Assembly: GCA_002396485.1 (NCBI GenBank)
Contig: DGXZ01000083.1
Coordinates: 33,967-39,774 of the forward strand
Direction of reading: 5' to 3'
DNA from: Spartobacteria bacterium UBA5019
Lineage (GTDB): Bacteria > Verrucomicrobiota > Verrucomicrobiia > Chthoniobacterales > Terrimicrobiaceae
DNA length: 5,808 nt
Positions 1-5,725 of this stretch are shown here, one piece after another. The notes beneath the pieces are model-generated. The model did no database searches. It was not told where the DNA came from and saw only the letters and a program-made list of their open reading frames with translations. Position numbers and translations under genes: made by a program. The stretch's first letter is position 1; the number at the start of each line of letters is the position of its first letter.

Positions 1-689
1 CCTTCGGCGATGGCGGTCTTGCCAACACCGGCCTCGCCGATGAGGACGGGATTGTTCTTGGTGCGGCGGCAGAGGATTTGAACGATGCGCTCGATCTCAT
101 CGGCACGACCAATCACAGGATCGAGTTCGCCTTTACGCGCCTGCTCGGTGAGATCGCGGCCATAGGCTTTGAGAGCCGGGGTTTTGCTGGAGGACTTGCC
201 GCTTGGGCTGGCCTCGGTGGGAATCGTGTCGCTTTCCTCATCGGGAGCGAAATTCGGATCGAGTTCCTTGAGAATTTCATTGCGGGTGCGCTCGATGTCT
301 ACCTCGAGATTTTTCAGAACGCGGGCGGCGACGCCCTCGCCCTCGCGGAGCAGACCGAGAAGAATGTGCTCGGTACCGACATAGGAGTGCTGCAGGCTTT
401 TGGCTTCCTTGCCGGCAAGGGCGAGGACTTTCTTGACGCGCGGAGTGTAGGGAATGTTGCCCACCATTTTGGTCTCTGGGCCGGAGCCAACTTGTTTTTC
501 GACCTCCATTCGCACGGTCTCCAGGTCGAGCCCCATCTTTTGAAGAACATTCACAGCAACACCTTGACCAAGCTTAATCAAACCCAGAAGCAGATGCTCG
601 GTGCCGACATAATTGTGATTGAAGCGGTCGGCTTCCTTGCGGGCAAGGGCGAGAACCTGTTGGGCGCGTGGAGTGAAGTTATTCATCAT
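1..689 (-). CDS. clpC: ATP-dependent Clp protease ATP-binding subunit ClpC, N-terminal part (runs off window)
   Basis: This is the first 229 codons of a ClpC-type AAA+ unfoldase, which feeds substrates to ClpP in the cytoplasm; the rest lies below position 1. Two Clp N-domain repeats are visible at about residues 4-66 and 80-142, each with a YVGTEH-LLGL-type segment (27-37 and 103-113). A Ser/Pro-rich linker spans about 148-172. The first AAA+ domain then begins, with Walker A GEAGVGKT at 218-225 just before the edge. The Glu residues of the two YVGTEH motifs (31 and 107) match the positions known in Bacillus ClpC to hold phosphoarginine, so the degron-receptor function looks intact. The start is ATG at 689, whose ATGA overlaps the mcsB stop; a second ATG directly follows at 686 (TGATG) and could be used instead. 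No Shine-Dalgarno is seen, so translation probably depends on coupling. The M-domain and second ATPase domain are outside the window. Confidence 0.96.
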   Translation of the reverse strand, partial: MMNNFTPRAQQVLALARKEADRFNHNYVGTEHLLLGLIKLGQGVAVNVLQKMGLDLETVRMEVEKQVGSGPETKMVGNIPYTPRVKKVLALAGKEAKSLQHSYVGTEHILLGLLREGEGVAARVLKNLEVDIERTRNEILKELDPNFAPDEESDTIPTEASPSGKSSSKTPALKAYGRDLTEQARKGELDPVIGRADEIERIVQILCRRTKNNPVLIGEAGVGKTAIAE

Positions 690-1798
690 TGGTTTTCGGT
701 GTTGGCGGGTGTGGCGAGCCTGAGACGGACTATGTCTGGCTGTGGCACCTGTGATAGTTTGGCCCGAATAATAGTGGCGCGCAAGGCGTCCCTTTCCTCG
801 GAGGACATTTTTAAGACTTGAGCGCCCTTTTGAAGATGGGCGGGCTGGGTTTCGATAAAAAGCTCATCCACTGGAAAGCGGTGGGCATCGGGGAAGACGG
901 AGAGGTCTATGCCGAGTTTGATAATCGAAAGGAGATTCAAAGCTTCCTTAGAGCTGATGGAATAGGAATGACAAAGGAGACCATAAGCGCGGCCGATCTG
1001 GTCATGCAGAGTGATCGCCTTCCGCTGGGCCAGGAGGGCACGCGCATTTTGCTCGTGCTCGATGACCTGCTCGATGACGCGGTTCAGCCGTCCGATGATT
1101 TCCTCCTCTGCCTCGCCGAGGGTCGTCTGGTTGGAAACCTGAAAAAGATTGCCCATCGCTTCGGTGCCTTCGCCGTGGAGGCCACGGACGGCGAGACCGA
1201 TCTTGTTCACGGAATTGATGATCTTGTTGATCTGGTCGCTCATGACGAGACCTGGCAAATGCAGCATGGCCGAGGCGCGCATACCGGTGCCGACATTTGA
1301 CGGGCAGGCGGTGAGATAGCCGAGTTCTGAACTGTAGGCGAATTCCAGACTGTCCTCGAGTTCGGAATCCACGCGATTGATCATCTTGAAAACATTGTCG
1401 AGCTGAAGACCACAGCGAATCGCCTGCATGCGCAGGTGGTCTTCCTCGTTGATCATCACGCTGAGGGACTGTGGGGCATTCATGACCACCGCGCTGCCCA
1501 CGCCTTTGGCTGCGTGCTCGCGACTGATGAGGTGCCGTTCGACGAGAACCTGTTTTTCCAAGGGCGAAAGAGCCTCGAGGTTTTCGGAATAGGACTCCGC
1601 CATTTCGGGAAGATGCTCCACAGCCTGCTTGACGAGGCTCATCACATCCAGGCGCTCGGATTTTTTAGCCCAACCGGGGAAGGGCTTGTCTCGAAGATTG
1701 CGGGCGAGACGAACTCGGCTGGAAACAACAATCTGACGGTTGGGGCCATCGCCCGAAAGCCATTCGCCGGAGTTGGCGATGATGCGGGAAAATTTCAT
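686..1798 (-). CDS. mcsB: Protein-arginine kinase McsB
   Basis: This 370-residue protein belongs to the phosphagen (guanidino) kinase family and has the usual McsB length. McsB transfers phosphate from ATP to arginine side chains, marking proteins for ClpC-ClpP. Visible motifs are the nucleotide-binding SSRVRLARN at 26-34, NEEDHLR at 117-123 with the catalytic Glu region, CPSNVGTG at 165-172 with the conserved Cys, and HGEGTEAMGN at 208-217. The C-terminal RDxxRA motif (RDALRA, 336-341) is diagnostic of McsB against creatine or arginine kinases; in Bacillus-type McsB it is the allosteric phosphoarginine pocket. The ATG at 1798 overlaps the mcsA stop by four bases (ATGA). A GGAGG lies about 13 bases upstream, too far for a normal Shine-Dalgarno. 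The stop TGA likewise overlaps the clpC start. All key residues I can check are present, so an active kinase is expected. Confidence 0.96.
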   Translation of the reverse strand: MKFSRIIANSGEWLSGDGPNRQIVVSSRVRLARNLRDKPFPGWAKKSERLDVMSLVKQAVEHLPEMAESYSENLEALSPLEKQVLVERHLISREHAAKGVGSAVVMNAPQSLSVMINEEDHLRMQAIRCGLQLDNVFKMINRVDSELEDSLEFAYSSELGYLTACPSNVGTGMRASAMLHLPGLVMSDQINKIINSVNKIGLAVRGLHGEGTEAMGNLFQVSNQTTLGEAEEEIIGRLNRVIEQVIEHEQNARALLAQRKAITLHDQIGRAYGLLCHSYSISSKEALNLLSIIKLGIDLSVFPDAHRFPVDELFIETQPAHLQKGAQVLKMSSEERDALRATIIRAKLSQVPQPDIVRLRLATPANTENQ

Positions 1799-2286
1799 GA
1801 AGCGAGCTCGGCCTCCACTTGGCGGATTTGGTCGCGCAGGTTGGCGGCGAGTTCGAATTCCTCCGCGTCGATGGCCTTGGAGAGGTCTTCTTGGAGTGCT
1901 TTGATTTTTTCGTCGTGTTCGCGGATTTTGTGAAACGCGGCTGGAGTTTTGCCGGTGTGCTGCGTTCCCTTGTGCATATTTTTCAGCATGGGAGCGATGC
2001 CCTCAGCAAAAACCGTGTAGCAATTGCTGCAGCCAAGTCGTCCGGTCTTTTTAAAATCGGCCTGTGTGAATCCGCAGACAGGACATTTCAGGGAGGCCGG
2101 AGATTTTTCAATTTCCTGGGAAGCACCCAGGCCAAGCAAGAGATCGGCAAGGGCAAAGCCTGTCGGATCGTTAACGCCTTTCTCTTTCGAGCAGCCTTCA
2201 CAGAGATTCACTTTTTGCATTTTCCCATCGACGATCTGCGTCAGGAAAACGGTGGCCTCCTTAGTCTGGCAAACATCGCACTGCAT
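1795..2286 (-). CDS. mcsA: McsA, zinc-finger activator of the McsB arginine kinase (UvrB/UvrC-motif protein)
   Basis: This 163-residue cytoplasmic protein has the McsA layout. There are two zinc-binding modules, each made of two CxxC pairs: C3/C6 with C29/C32, and C68/C71 with C86/C89. A linker follows, then a C-terminal UVR-type helical hairpin at about 123-161 with the AEEFELAANLRDQI pattern. In Firmicutes McsA binds McsB and stimulates its kinase activity, and it also helps in metal and thiol stress responses; that role is inferred here from family and position. The gene starts only 4 bases after the ilvE-like stop and ends in an ATGA overlap with mcsB. No Shine-Dalgarno is recognisable before the ATG. 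All eight cysteines are present, so metal binding is expected. Confidence 0.93.
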   Translation of the reverse strand: MQCDVCQTKEATVFLTQIVDGKMQKVNLCEGCSKEKGVNDPTGFALADLLLGLGASQEIEKSPASLKCPVCGFTQADFKKTGRLGCSNCYTVFAEGIAPMLKNMHKGTQHTGKTPAAFHKIREHDEKIKALQEDLSKAIDAEEFELAANLRDQIRQVEAELAS

Positions 2287-2290
2287 CTTG

Positions 2291-3163
2291 TTATTTATAG
2301 ATCAATGCGCCGGTGGATGCTGTCAACTCGCGGAAGCGGGCGATGAGCTTTTTCGTAATCGGCCCGGGCAGGCCTTCGCCGATCAAGCGCGTGTCGAGCT
2401 TCACGGCTGGAATCACCTCGGCTGCAGTGCCTGTGAGAAAACACTCGTCGGCCGTGTAAATGTCGTAGCGGGTCATCATGGGCTCGTGAATGGGAATGCC
2501 AAACTCGGCAGCGAGGTCGAAGACCACCTCGCGGGTCACTCCGGCGAGGGCGCCCGAAGCAATGGGCGGCGTGGTGATGACACCGTTTTTAACAACAAAA
2601 ATATTGTCGCCCGTGCACTCGGCCACAAACCCCTGCTCGTTGAGCATAAGCCCCTCACCCGCTCCGGCATTCTGCGCCTCGATTTTGGCGAGGACATTGT
2701 TGAGATAGTTCAAGGACTTCACCATGGGGCTCAAGGCCCCGTGCGGGATGCGGCGGGTGGCACAGGTCACCACCTCGAGCCCGTTCAAATATTTATCCGG
2801 TGAATAGAGGGTGATTTTCGAAGCGATGATTACGATGGAAGCCTTCGGACAGAGCGCTGGGTTGAGCCCCAAATCACCCACACCGCGCGTCACAACCAAA
2901 CGCACATAGCCATCCTGAAGTTCATTTCGGCGTATGGTTTCGAGCGTGGCTTCGGTGACAGCGGCTTTGTCTAAGCCGATATTCAGACAAATCGCGCGGG
3001 CGGAATCGCACAACCGGTCGATGTGCTCTTCCAGGCGGAACACGCGCCCATTGTAAAAACGAATCCCCTCAAAAACGCCATCCCCATAAAGCAATCCATG
3101 ATCGAAAACCGAAATCTTTGCGTTCTCCTTGTCGTAAAATTCGCCGTCTATGTAAATTTTCAT
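2291..3163 (-). CDS. ilvE: Class IV PLP-dependent aminotransferase, probable branched-chain-amino-acid transaminase
   Basis: This 290-residue protein is a fold-type IV PLP enzyme of typical IlvE length. IlvE transfers an amino group between glutamate and the 2-keto acids of valine, leucine and isoleucine. The N-terminus carries the family pattern FDHGLLYGDGVFEGIR (20-35). The probable Schiff-base lysine is K149 in VKSLNYLNN, the PLP-contacting Glu is E182 in AECTGDNIF, and the phosphate-binding region is LTGTAAEV (243-250). D-amino-acid transaminase and aminodeoxychorismate lyase share this fold; overall similarity to short IlvE proteins makes IlvE likeliest, but substrate is not proven. It is the first gene of the cluster and lies 4 bases before mcsA, the slot ctsR fills in Bacillus. 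The leader lacks a clear Shine-Dalgarno, with only GGA about 9 bases upstream. The probable end of an IS remnant lies about 40 bp upstream. Confidence 0.88.
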   Translation of the reverse strand: MKIYIDGEFYDKENAKISVFDHGLLYGDGVFEGIRFYNGRVFRLEEHIDRLCDSARAICLNIGLDKAAVTEATLETIRRNELQDGYVRLVVTRGVGDLGLNPALCPKASIVIIASKITLYSPDKYLNGLEVVTCATRRIPHGALSPMVKSLNYLNNVLAKIEAQNAGAGEGLMLNEQGFVAECTGDNIFVVKNGVITTPPIASGALAGVTREVVFDLAAEFGIPIHEPMMTRYDIYTADECFLTGTAAEVIPAVKLDTRLIGEGLPGPITKKLIARFRELTASTGALIYK

Positions 3164-3203
3164 TGGTTGAAGTCCAGCTGTCAGAGCACATTTCTGGAGC
3201 GTG

Positions 3204-3226
3204 TGACCCTACCCGGATAAAGGAAT
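3204..3226 (+). repeat. Candidate right terminal inverted repeat of the IS3-family remnant
   Basis: On the plus strand the sequence reads TGACCCTACCCGGATAAAGG. It shares the TGA tip and, with a gap, a CCCGxAxA...GGA core with the left end. It also resembles the ends of IS3 itself (TGATC-TACCC type, from memory). Its orientation and its position downstream of orfA fit a right end. The match is imperfect and no target duplication supports it. Confidence 0.45.
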
Positions 3227-3262
3227 TTTACAAGCACTCAACTGCAACTGAGAGATGGGCCG

Positions 3263-3305
3263 CAGCTCGGCACGCCTCACAGGCCGAGCTGTTTAGATTT
3301 TTTTT
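3263..3305 (-). promoter_or_regulatory. Slippery A8 run plus hairpin, probable relic of the orfA/orfB programmed frameshift signal
   Basis: On the minus strand eight A (3305-3298) are followed by a 6-base spacer (TCTAAA) and a perfect 9-bp stem CAGCTCGGC / GCCGAGCTG (3291-3283 and 3271-3263) with an 11-base loop that contains the orfA stop. A slippery A run with a stem-loop a few bases downstream, at the end of orfA, is the known layout of IS3-family -1 frameshift sites. In the present sequence a -1 slip reads ATC TAA and stops at once, so the signal is either decayed or served re-initiation at the GTG in the loop (3281-3279, -1 frame). On the plus strand the same stem followed by a T-rich tract could act as a terminator. 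Confidence 0.45.
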
Positions 3306-3569
3306 CCAGGAAATCAACCTCCACGGGCAGTTGACTAATCTTGGAATGAAGCCTTTCCCGCTCCTTTTCAAAATCTTCCATCCCAGCGCGTTTGCCGCTT
3401 TCGAACACGCTGGCGATTTTTTTGCCAGCATTTTCTTCCACTACGTGACCTGCGTGGAATGAACATCGTTATCCTTCGCAATCTCATGAATCGTTTTCTC
3501 TTCCTTCTCGGCCTCAATGGCCAGCCGCGCCTTGAAGGCGCTATCGTGTTTTCTACGTTTGGCTTTCAT
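3277..3569 (-). pseudogene. IS3-family transposase OrfA, broken by a nonsense codon and a one-base frameshift
   Basis: Read from ATG at 3569, the first 42 codons give a typical IS3 OrfA helix-turn-helix start (MKAKRRKHDSAFKARLAIEA, then KTIHEIAKDNDVHSTQVT). A TAG at 3443-3441 then sits where the family has Gln before WKK, so a CAG-to-TAG change explains it. A few codons later the frame shifts at a run of seven A (3417-3423, minus strand). Adding one A restores IASVFESGKRAGMEDF, then a leucine-zipper-like stretch, ending QLGL and TGA at 3279-3277. The repaired protein would be 97 residues, normal for OrfA. The open frame continues upstream to 3692, but that extension crosses the IS end and is not coding. 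Two lesions plus the missing orfB make this a dead gene. A sequencing error at the A run is possible but would not remove the TAG. Confidence 0.85.
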
Positions 3570-3630
3570 TTCAATGGTTGGTTGTAGGTTTATTGACCTC
3601 TTCCAAGCACCGCTTTTTATCTCATAACCG

Positions 3631-3657
3631 CTGGTCCGATTTTCGGGGGCCACCTCA
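3631..3657 (-). repeat. Left terminal inverted repeat of the IS3-family remnant
   Basis: On the minus strand the sequence begins TGAGGTGGCCCCCGAAAA and continues TCGGACCAG. This has the IS3-family end pattern: TG at the tip, a C-rich block, an A-rich block, then a GGAC-like motif. It lies about 60 bases upstream of the orfA ATG, the expected spacing. Confidence 0.75.
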
Positions 3658-3786
3658 AAAAAATACTCAATGAATCCAAATCCAACATTCAAAATCCATC
3701 AATACTCGCCACAGCGAGCCTGTCCTTGGGGATTATGGGGCGGAGAAGAAATAAGCCGATTGGCATTTTAGCTTACTAGCGGGAAA
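3658..3786. other. Intergenic stretch between the phosphatase gene and the IS remnant
   Basis: These 129 bases hold no credible gene. The only structure I see is a 5-bp hairpin, CTCGC-caca-GCGAG, at 3705-3718. On the minus strand it is followed by TATTGATGGATTTTG, which could be a weak terminator for the upstream phosphatase gene, but the stem is short and the U tract is broken. Confidence 0.3.
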
Positions 3787-4383
3787 TCAGGCTGGAGGAG
3801 CGCTCCAGACCTTGAGCACCGGGTTTTCATGTTCGTAGCCAAGCAGGCTCCATCGTCCTGTTTCCAGATTGAAAAAGCGGGCAGACTCTGGGCTCATCCC
3901 AAGCCATCGGGCGGTGAGAACGCGCAGGCAGTGGGCATGTGCAACGAGAAGGGTATCGCCTCCAAATTCGCGGACTTGCGAGATGACGCGGTCCACGCGC
4001 GCAGCGACATCCTGAGCGGATTCCCCATCGGGACAAGGCTGGGTGAAAACAGTCCAACCCGGCACCGATTTACGGATTTCTGCTGTCGTGAGGCCTTCGT
4101 ATTTCCCGTAATTCCACTCACAGAGATCCTCAGTCTCGACGGCCTCCCCTCCCCAACCGACAAGATCGCATGTCCGCCGCGCACGAAGACGGGGGCTGCA
4201 GAGCACGAGACCAAAGTTCCAATTTTCCAGGAAGGGGGCAAGGGCGACGGATCGCCGCTCGCCTTCCGGGGTGAGTGGAATATCGGTGACCGAGGTGTGG
4301 CGTCCACTCAGGCTCCAATCCGTTTCCCCATGGCGGATCAACACGATGCGCTGACTGGTTTTGGTTTGGGACGTTTCGGACAT
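3787..4383 (-). CDS. Histidine phosphatase superfamily (phosphoglycerate-mutase-like) protein
   Basis: This is a 198-residue cytoplasmic protein of the branch-2-like histidine acid phosphatase/PGM fold. The signature LIRHGETDWS (15-24) supplies the catalytic H18, which would be phosphorylated. SPRLRARRT (63-71) carries the phosphate-pocket arginines, E89 in LCEWNYGKYEGL is the likely proton donor, and the second catalytic His is H149 in LLVAHAHCLR (145-154; the usual HG is HA here). The RHGETDWS...LSGRHT, SPRLRAR and EW-YG-YEGLTT segments resemble the bacterial relatives of yeast SHB17, a sedoheptulose-1,7-bisphosphatase, so a sugar-phosphate phosphatase is more likely than a true mutase. The substrate cannot be read from sequence. 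The ATG at 4383 lies 9 bases after the hydrolase stop, suggesting co-transcription; no Shine-Dalgarno is visible. It is not the arginine phosphatase YwlE, which has a different fold and a CX5R motif. Confidence 0.88.
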   Translation of the reverse strand: MSETSQTKTSQRIVLIRHGETDWSLSGRHTSVTDIPLTPEGERRSVALAPFLENWNFGLVLCSPRLRARRTCDLVGWGGEAVETEDLCEWNYGKYEGLTTAEIRKSVPGWTVFTQPCPDGESAQDVAARVDRVISQVREFGGDTLLVAHAHCLRVLTARWLGMSPESARFFNLETGRWSLLGYEHENPVLKVWSAPPA

Positions 4384-4392
4384 GGAAAACTA

Positions 4393-5385
4393 TCAAGGGG
4401 TTTGAAGAGCGGTGAGGTCGCCGTCGATCCAACGCGGGACGGCTGCGCTGATGTCATCTGGCGATTCCATGGGAGCAAATGCCGAGGCATCGGGCAAAAT
4501 CTCCATGCTCGCGCGTGGAAGGTGGCGGCAGAGATTCACAGCATCACTCGGATGGAACCCAGCAGCCTTCGCTGGCCAGAGGATATGAACCGGGGCAAGA
4601 ACACTGGAAAGGTGGCTGGAAACATCAAAGCCATGGCGTTTTCTGAAAAAATTAAAAATCGCGTGTTCGGCACCATATTGCTGTGCGCAATTGACGAGCA
4701 CGCTCAAAGTCTCAGGAGTGATTTTTTGGGGATTTGCAAATCCGTAGGATTCGAGCCACAAGCGCATGAACGAAGTCTGGGCGATATGACGACGGTATAT
4801 GAGGTGGCTCAGCCCGGGGATGCTGCTTTTACGCACCATGCCCATGGATCGACATTTTTGTGAGTCGCGGAGGTTTGTGGGGAGAAAGAGAACCATTCTT
4901 GAAACCAACTCCGGGTGGCGAGCGGCCAGAAGAAGCGAAAGATTGGCACTAACGCCGCTTGCAATAATCACTGCGGGCTTTTGAGGCACCACCTCGCGCA
5001 GAAACTCAGCTAGGCATTCCACATGATCGCAGGCCTCCAGAGGCTTGGAAGGTCTCTCCGATTCTCCAAATCCAATAAGATCGGGAGCTATGACTTCATG
5101 GTTGGCAGCAGCTCTGGAATAAACTTTTGACCACTCGTAAGAGGATGCTCCCAGAAAAAAACCATGAAGGAAAACGAGTGGTTCGCCGGATCCGCTGACA
5201 TGATAGACAATCTCGCCTTGGGATGTGGAAACCGACCGCGTCGCAAAAATGGCGGGGGATATTTCATCCGGTATGACGCCACGCGCAGTGCGCTGGCGGT
5301 GCTTCAAGGCAAGTGCCACTGCGCCAATAAGCCCCATTCCGATTCCGAAACCTACGAAAGGGGTTCTCTTCCAGAGCGGAGACAT
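4393..5385 (-). CDS. Membrane-anchored alpha/beta-hydrolase-like protein with degenerate catalytic triad
   Basis: This 330-residue protein starts with one hydrophobic segment (about 9-27) flanked by K/R residues, probably a signal anchor since no clear cleavage site is seen. An alpha/beta-hydrolase domain follows from about 55. Recognisable parts are the strand and oxyanion loop LVFLHGFFLG (70-79), the APDLIGFGES loop (100-109), the nucleophile elbow SGVSAN (143-148, Ser146), a helical cap at about 170-255, and the late strand VHILWPAKA (266-274). Several canonical residues are missing. The elbow has Asn148 where GxSxG has Gly. The acid expected after ILWGxxD is Ala274. The His expected in an AGHFAPME-type motif is Ala302 (DASAFAPMES, 299-308). 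The fold is sure; hydrolase activity is doubtful unless other residues serve. It sits 59 bp after rpsN and 9 bp before the phosphatase gene. No substrate can be assigned. Confidence 0.85.
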   Translation of the reverse strand: MSPLWKRTPFVGFGIGMGLIGAVALALKHRQRTARGVIPDEISPAIFATRSVSTSQGEIVYHVSGSGEPLVFLHGFFLGASSYEWSKVYSRAAANHEVIAPDLIGFGESERPSKPLEACDHVECLAEFLREVVPQKPAVIIASGVSANLSLLLAARHPELVSRMVLFLPTNLRDSQKCRSMGMVRKSSIPGLSHLIYRRHIAQTSFMRLWLESYGFANPQKITPETLSVLVNCAQQYGAEHAIFNFFRKRHGFDVSSHLSSVLAPVHILWPAKAAGFHPSDAVNLCRHLPRASMEILPDASAFAPMESPDDISAAVPRWIDGDLTALQTP

Positions 5386-5444
5386 GGAACCGTGGCAGAC
5401 TGCCCGCCTGCGCTGCCGAGAGTGGCAACGGGCGGACTAGGTGA

Positions 5445-5714
5445 TTACCAACTCGATTTCGTTACGCCGGGGATGAGACCGGACGAAGCGAGTTCACGGA
5501 AAGTGATGCGGGAAATTTGAAACCGACGAAGAAATGCGCGGCGGCGTCCGGAGATGCGGCAGCGATTGACAAGCCGTGTTGGGCTTGCGTCGCGGGGAAG
5601 CTGCGTGAGTGAGGCGTAATCTTTTTTAGCCTTCAATTCCGCGCGGAGAGCCGCATATTTTTCAACTGTTTTCTGTTTGCGCTTGTTGCGCTCGAGCCAT
5701 GCTGTTTTTGCCAT
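5445..5714 (-). CDS. rpsN: Small ribosomal subunit protein uS14, zinc-free type
   Basis: This 89-residue protein is uS14, which binds 16S rRNA in the head of the 30S subunit. It begins MAKTAWLERNKRKQKTVEKY, has the family motif LPRDASPTRL at about 53-62, the RNRC-like VNRCRISGRRRAFLRRF core, and ends IPGVTKSSW. Only one Cys is in the core, not the two CxxC pairs of zinc-binding uS14, so this is the C-minus form. Its length matches the short Bacillus RpsN2 type rather than the about 101-residue E. coli type. The frame is open upstream to 5753, but the conserved N-terminus fixes the start at 5714; no Shine-Dalgarno precedes it. The gene is not beside rplE or rpsH as in a normal spc operon; Chlamydiae also keep rpsN apart. 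Confidence 0.96.
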   Translation of the reverse strand: MAKTAWLERNKRKQKTVEKYAALRAELKAKKDYASLTQLPRDASPTRLVNRCRISGRRRAFLRRFQISRITFRELASSGLIPGVTKSSW

Positions 5715-5725
5715 AAAGGACGCGC

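Larger units (their letters stand above)
3204..3657 (-). mobile_element. Degenerate IS3-family insertion sequence, internally deleted
   Basis: The element is about 454 bp, whereas complete IS3-family elements are roughly 1.2-1.5 kb. It is bounded at 3657 by a clear IS3-type end and at 3204 by a candidate second end. Inside are a broken orfA and, downstream of it, only about 70 bases where an orfB of about 270 codons should be, so the DDE catalytic part is missing. The outer flanking bases (GTG at 3201-3203 and AAA at 3658-3660) do not form a target duplication, which suggests rearrangement, decay or wrongly placed ends. The element cannot encode its own transposase. The left end and orfA are well supported; the exact lower boundary is an inference. 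Confidence 0.7.

Noticed and set aside
78..821. A 247-codon plus-strand open frame opposite clpC and mcsB.
   Set aside because: The opposite strand encodes the strongly conserved ClpC N-domain; the plus-strand product is low-complexity and matches nothing I know.
2024..2803. A 259-codon plus-strand open frame opposite mcsA and ilvE.
   Set aside because: It crosses the junction of two real genes on the other strand and shows no motif; a shadow frame.
3228..3431. A 67-codon minus-strand open frame starting MLAKKSPACSK.
   Set aside because: Only its first codons lie in the OrfA frame; after the missing A it is out of frame. The true OrfA sequence continues in the neighbouring frame, so this is frameshift debris.
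3792..3808. Inverted repeat CTGGAG-gagcg-CTCCAG at the 3' end of the phosphatase gene, containing a 10-bp palindrome.
   Set aside because: It lies inside the last codons, is not followed by a U tract on the minus strand, and short palindromes of this kind are common in GC-rich coding sequence.
3787..4383. Idea that the phosphatase is the arginine phosphatase acting against McsB.
   Set aside because: Its motifs are those of the histidine phosphatase superfamily; known protein-arginine phosphatases such as YwlE are of the low-molecular-weight tyrosine phosphatase fold with CX5R, which is absent here.
3829..4863. A 344-codon plus-strand open frame antisense to the phosphatase and hydrolase genes.
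   Set aside because: It spans two well-supported minus-strand genes and their gap, has no recognisable domain, and is the expected by-product of GC-rich codon use on the other strand.
5404..5435. Imperfect GC-rich inverted repeat (CCGCC / GGCGG with a nested 4-bp stem) between rpsN and the hydrolase gene.
   Set aside because: The stems are short and there is no U tract, so neither a terminator nor a regulatory element can be claimed.
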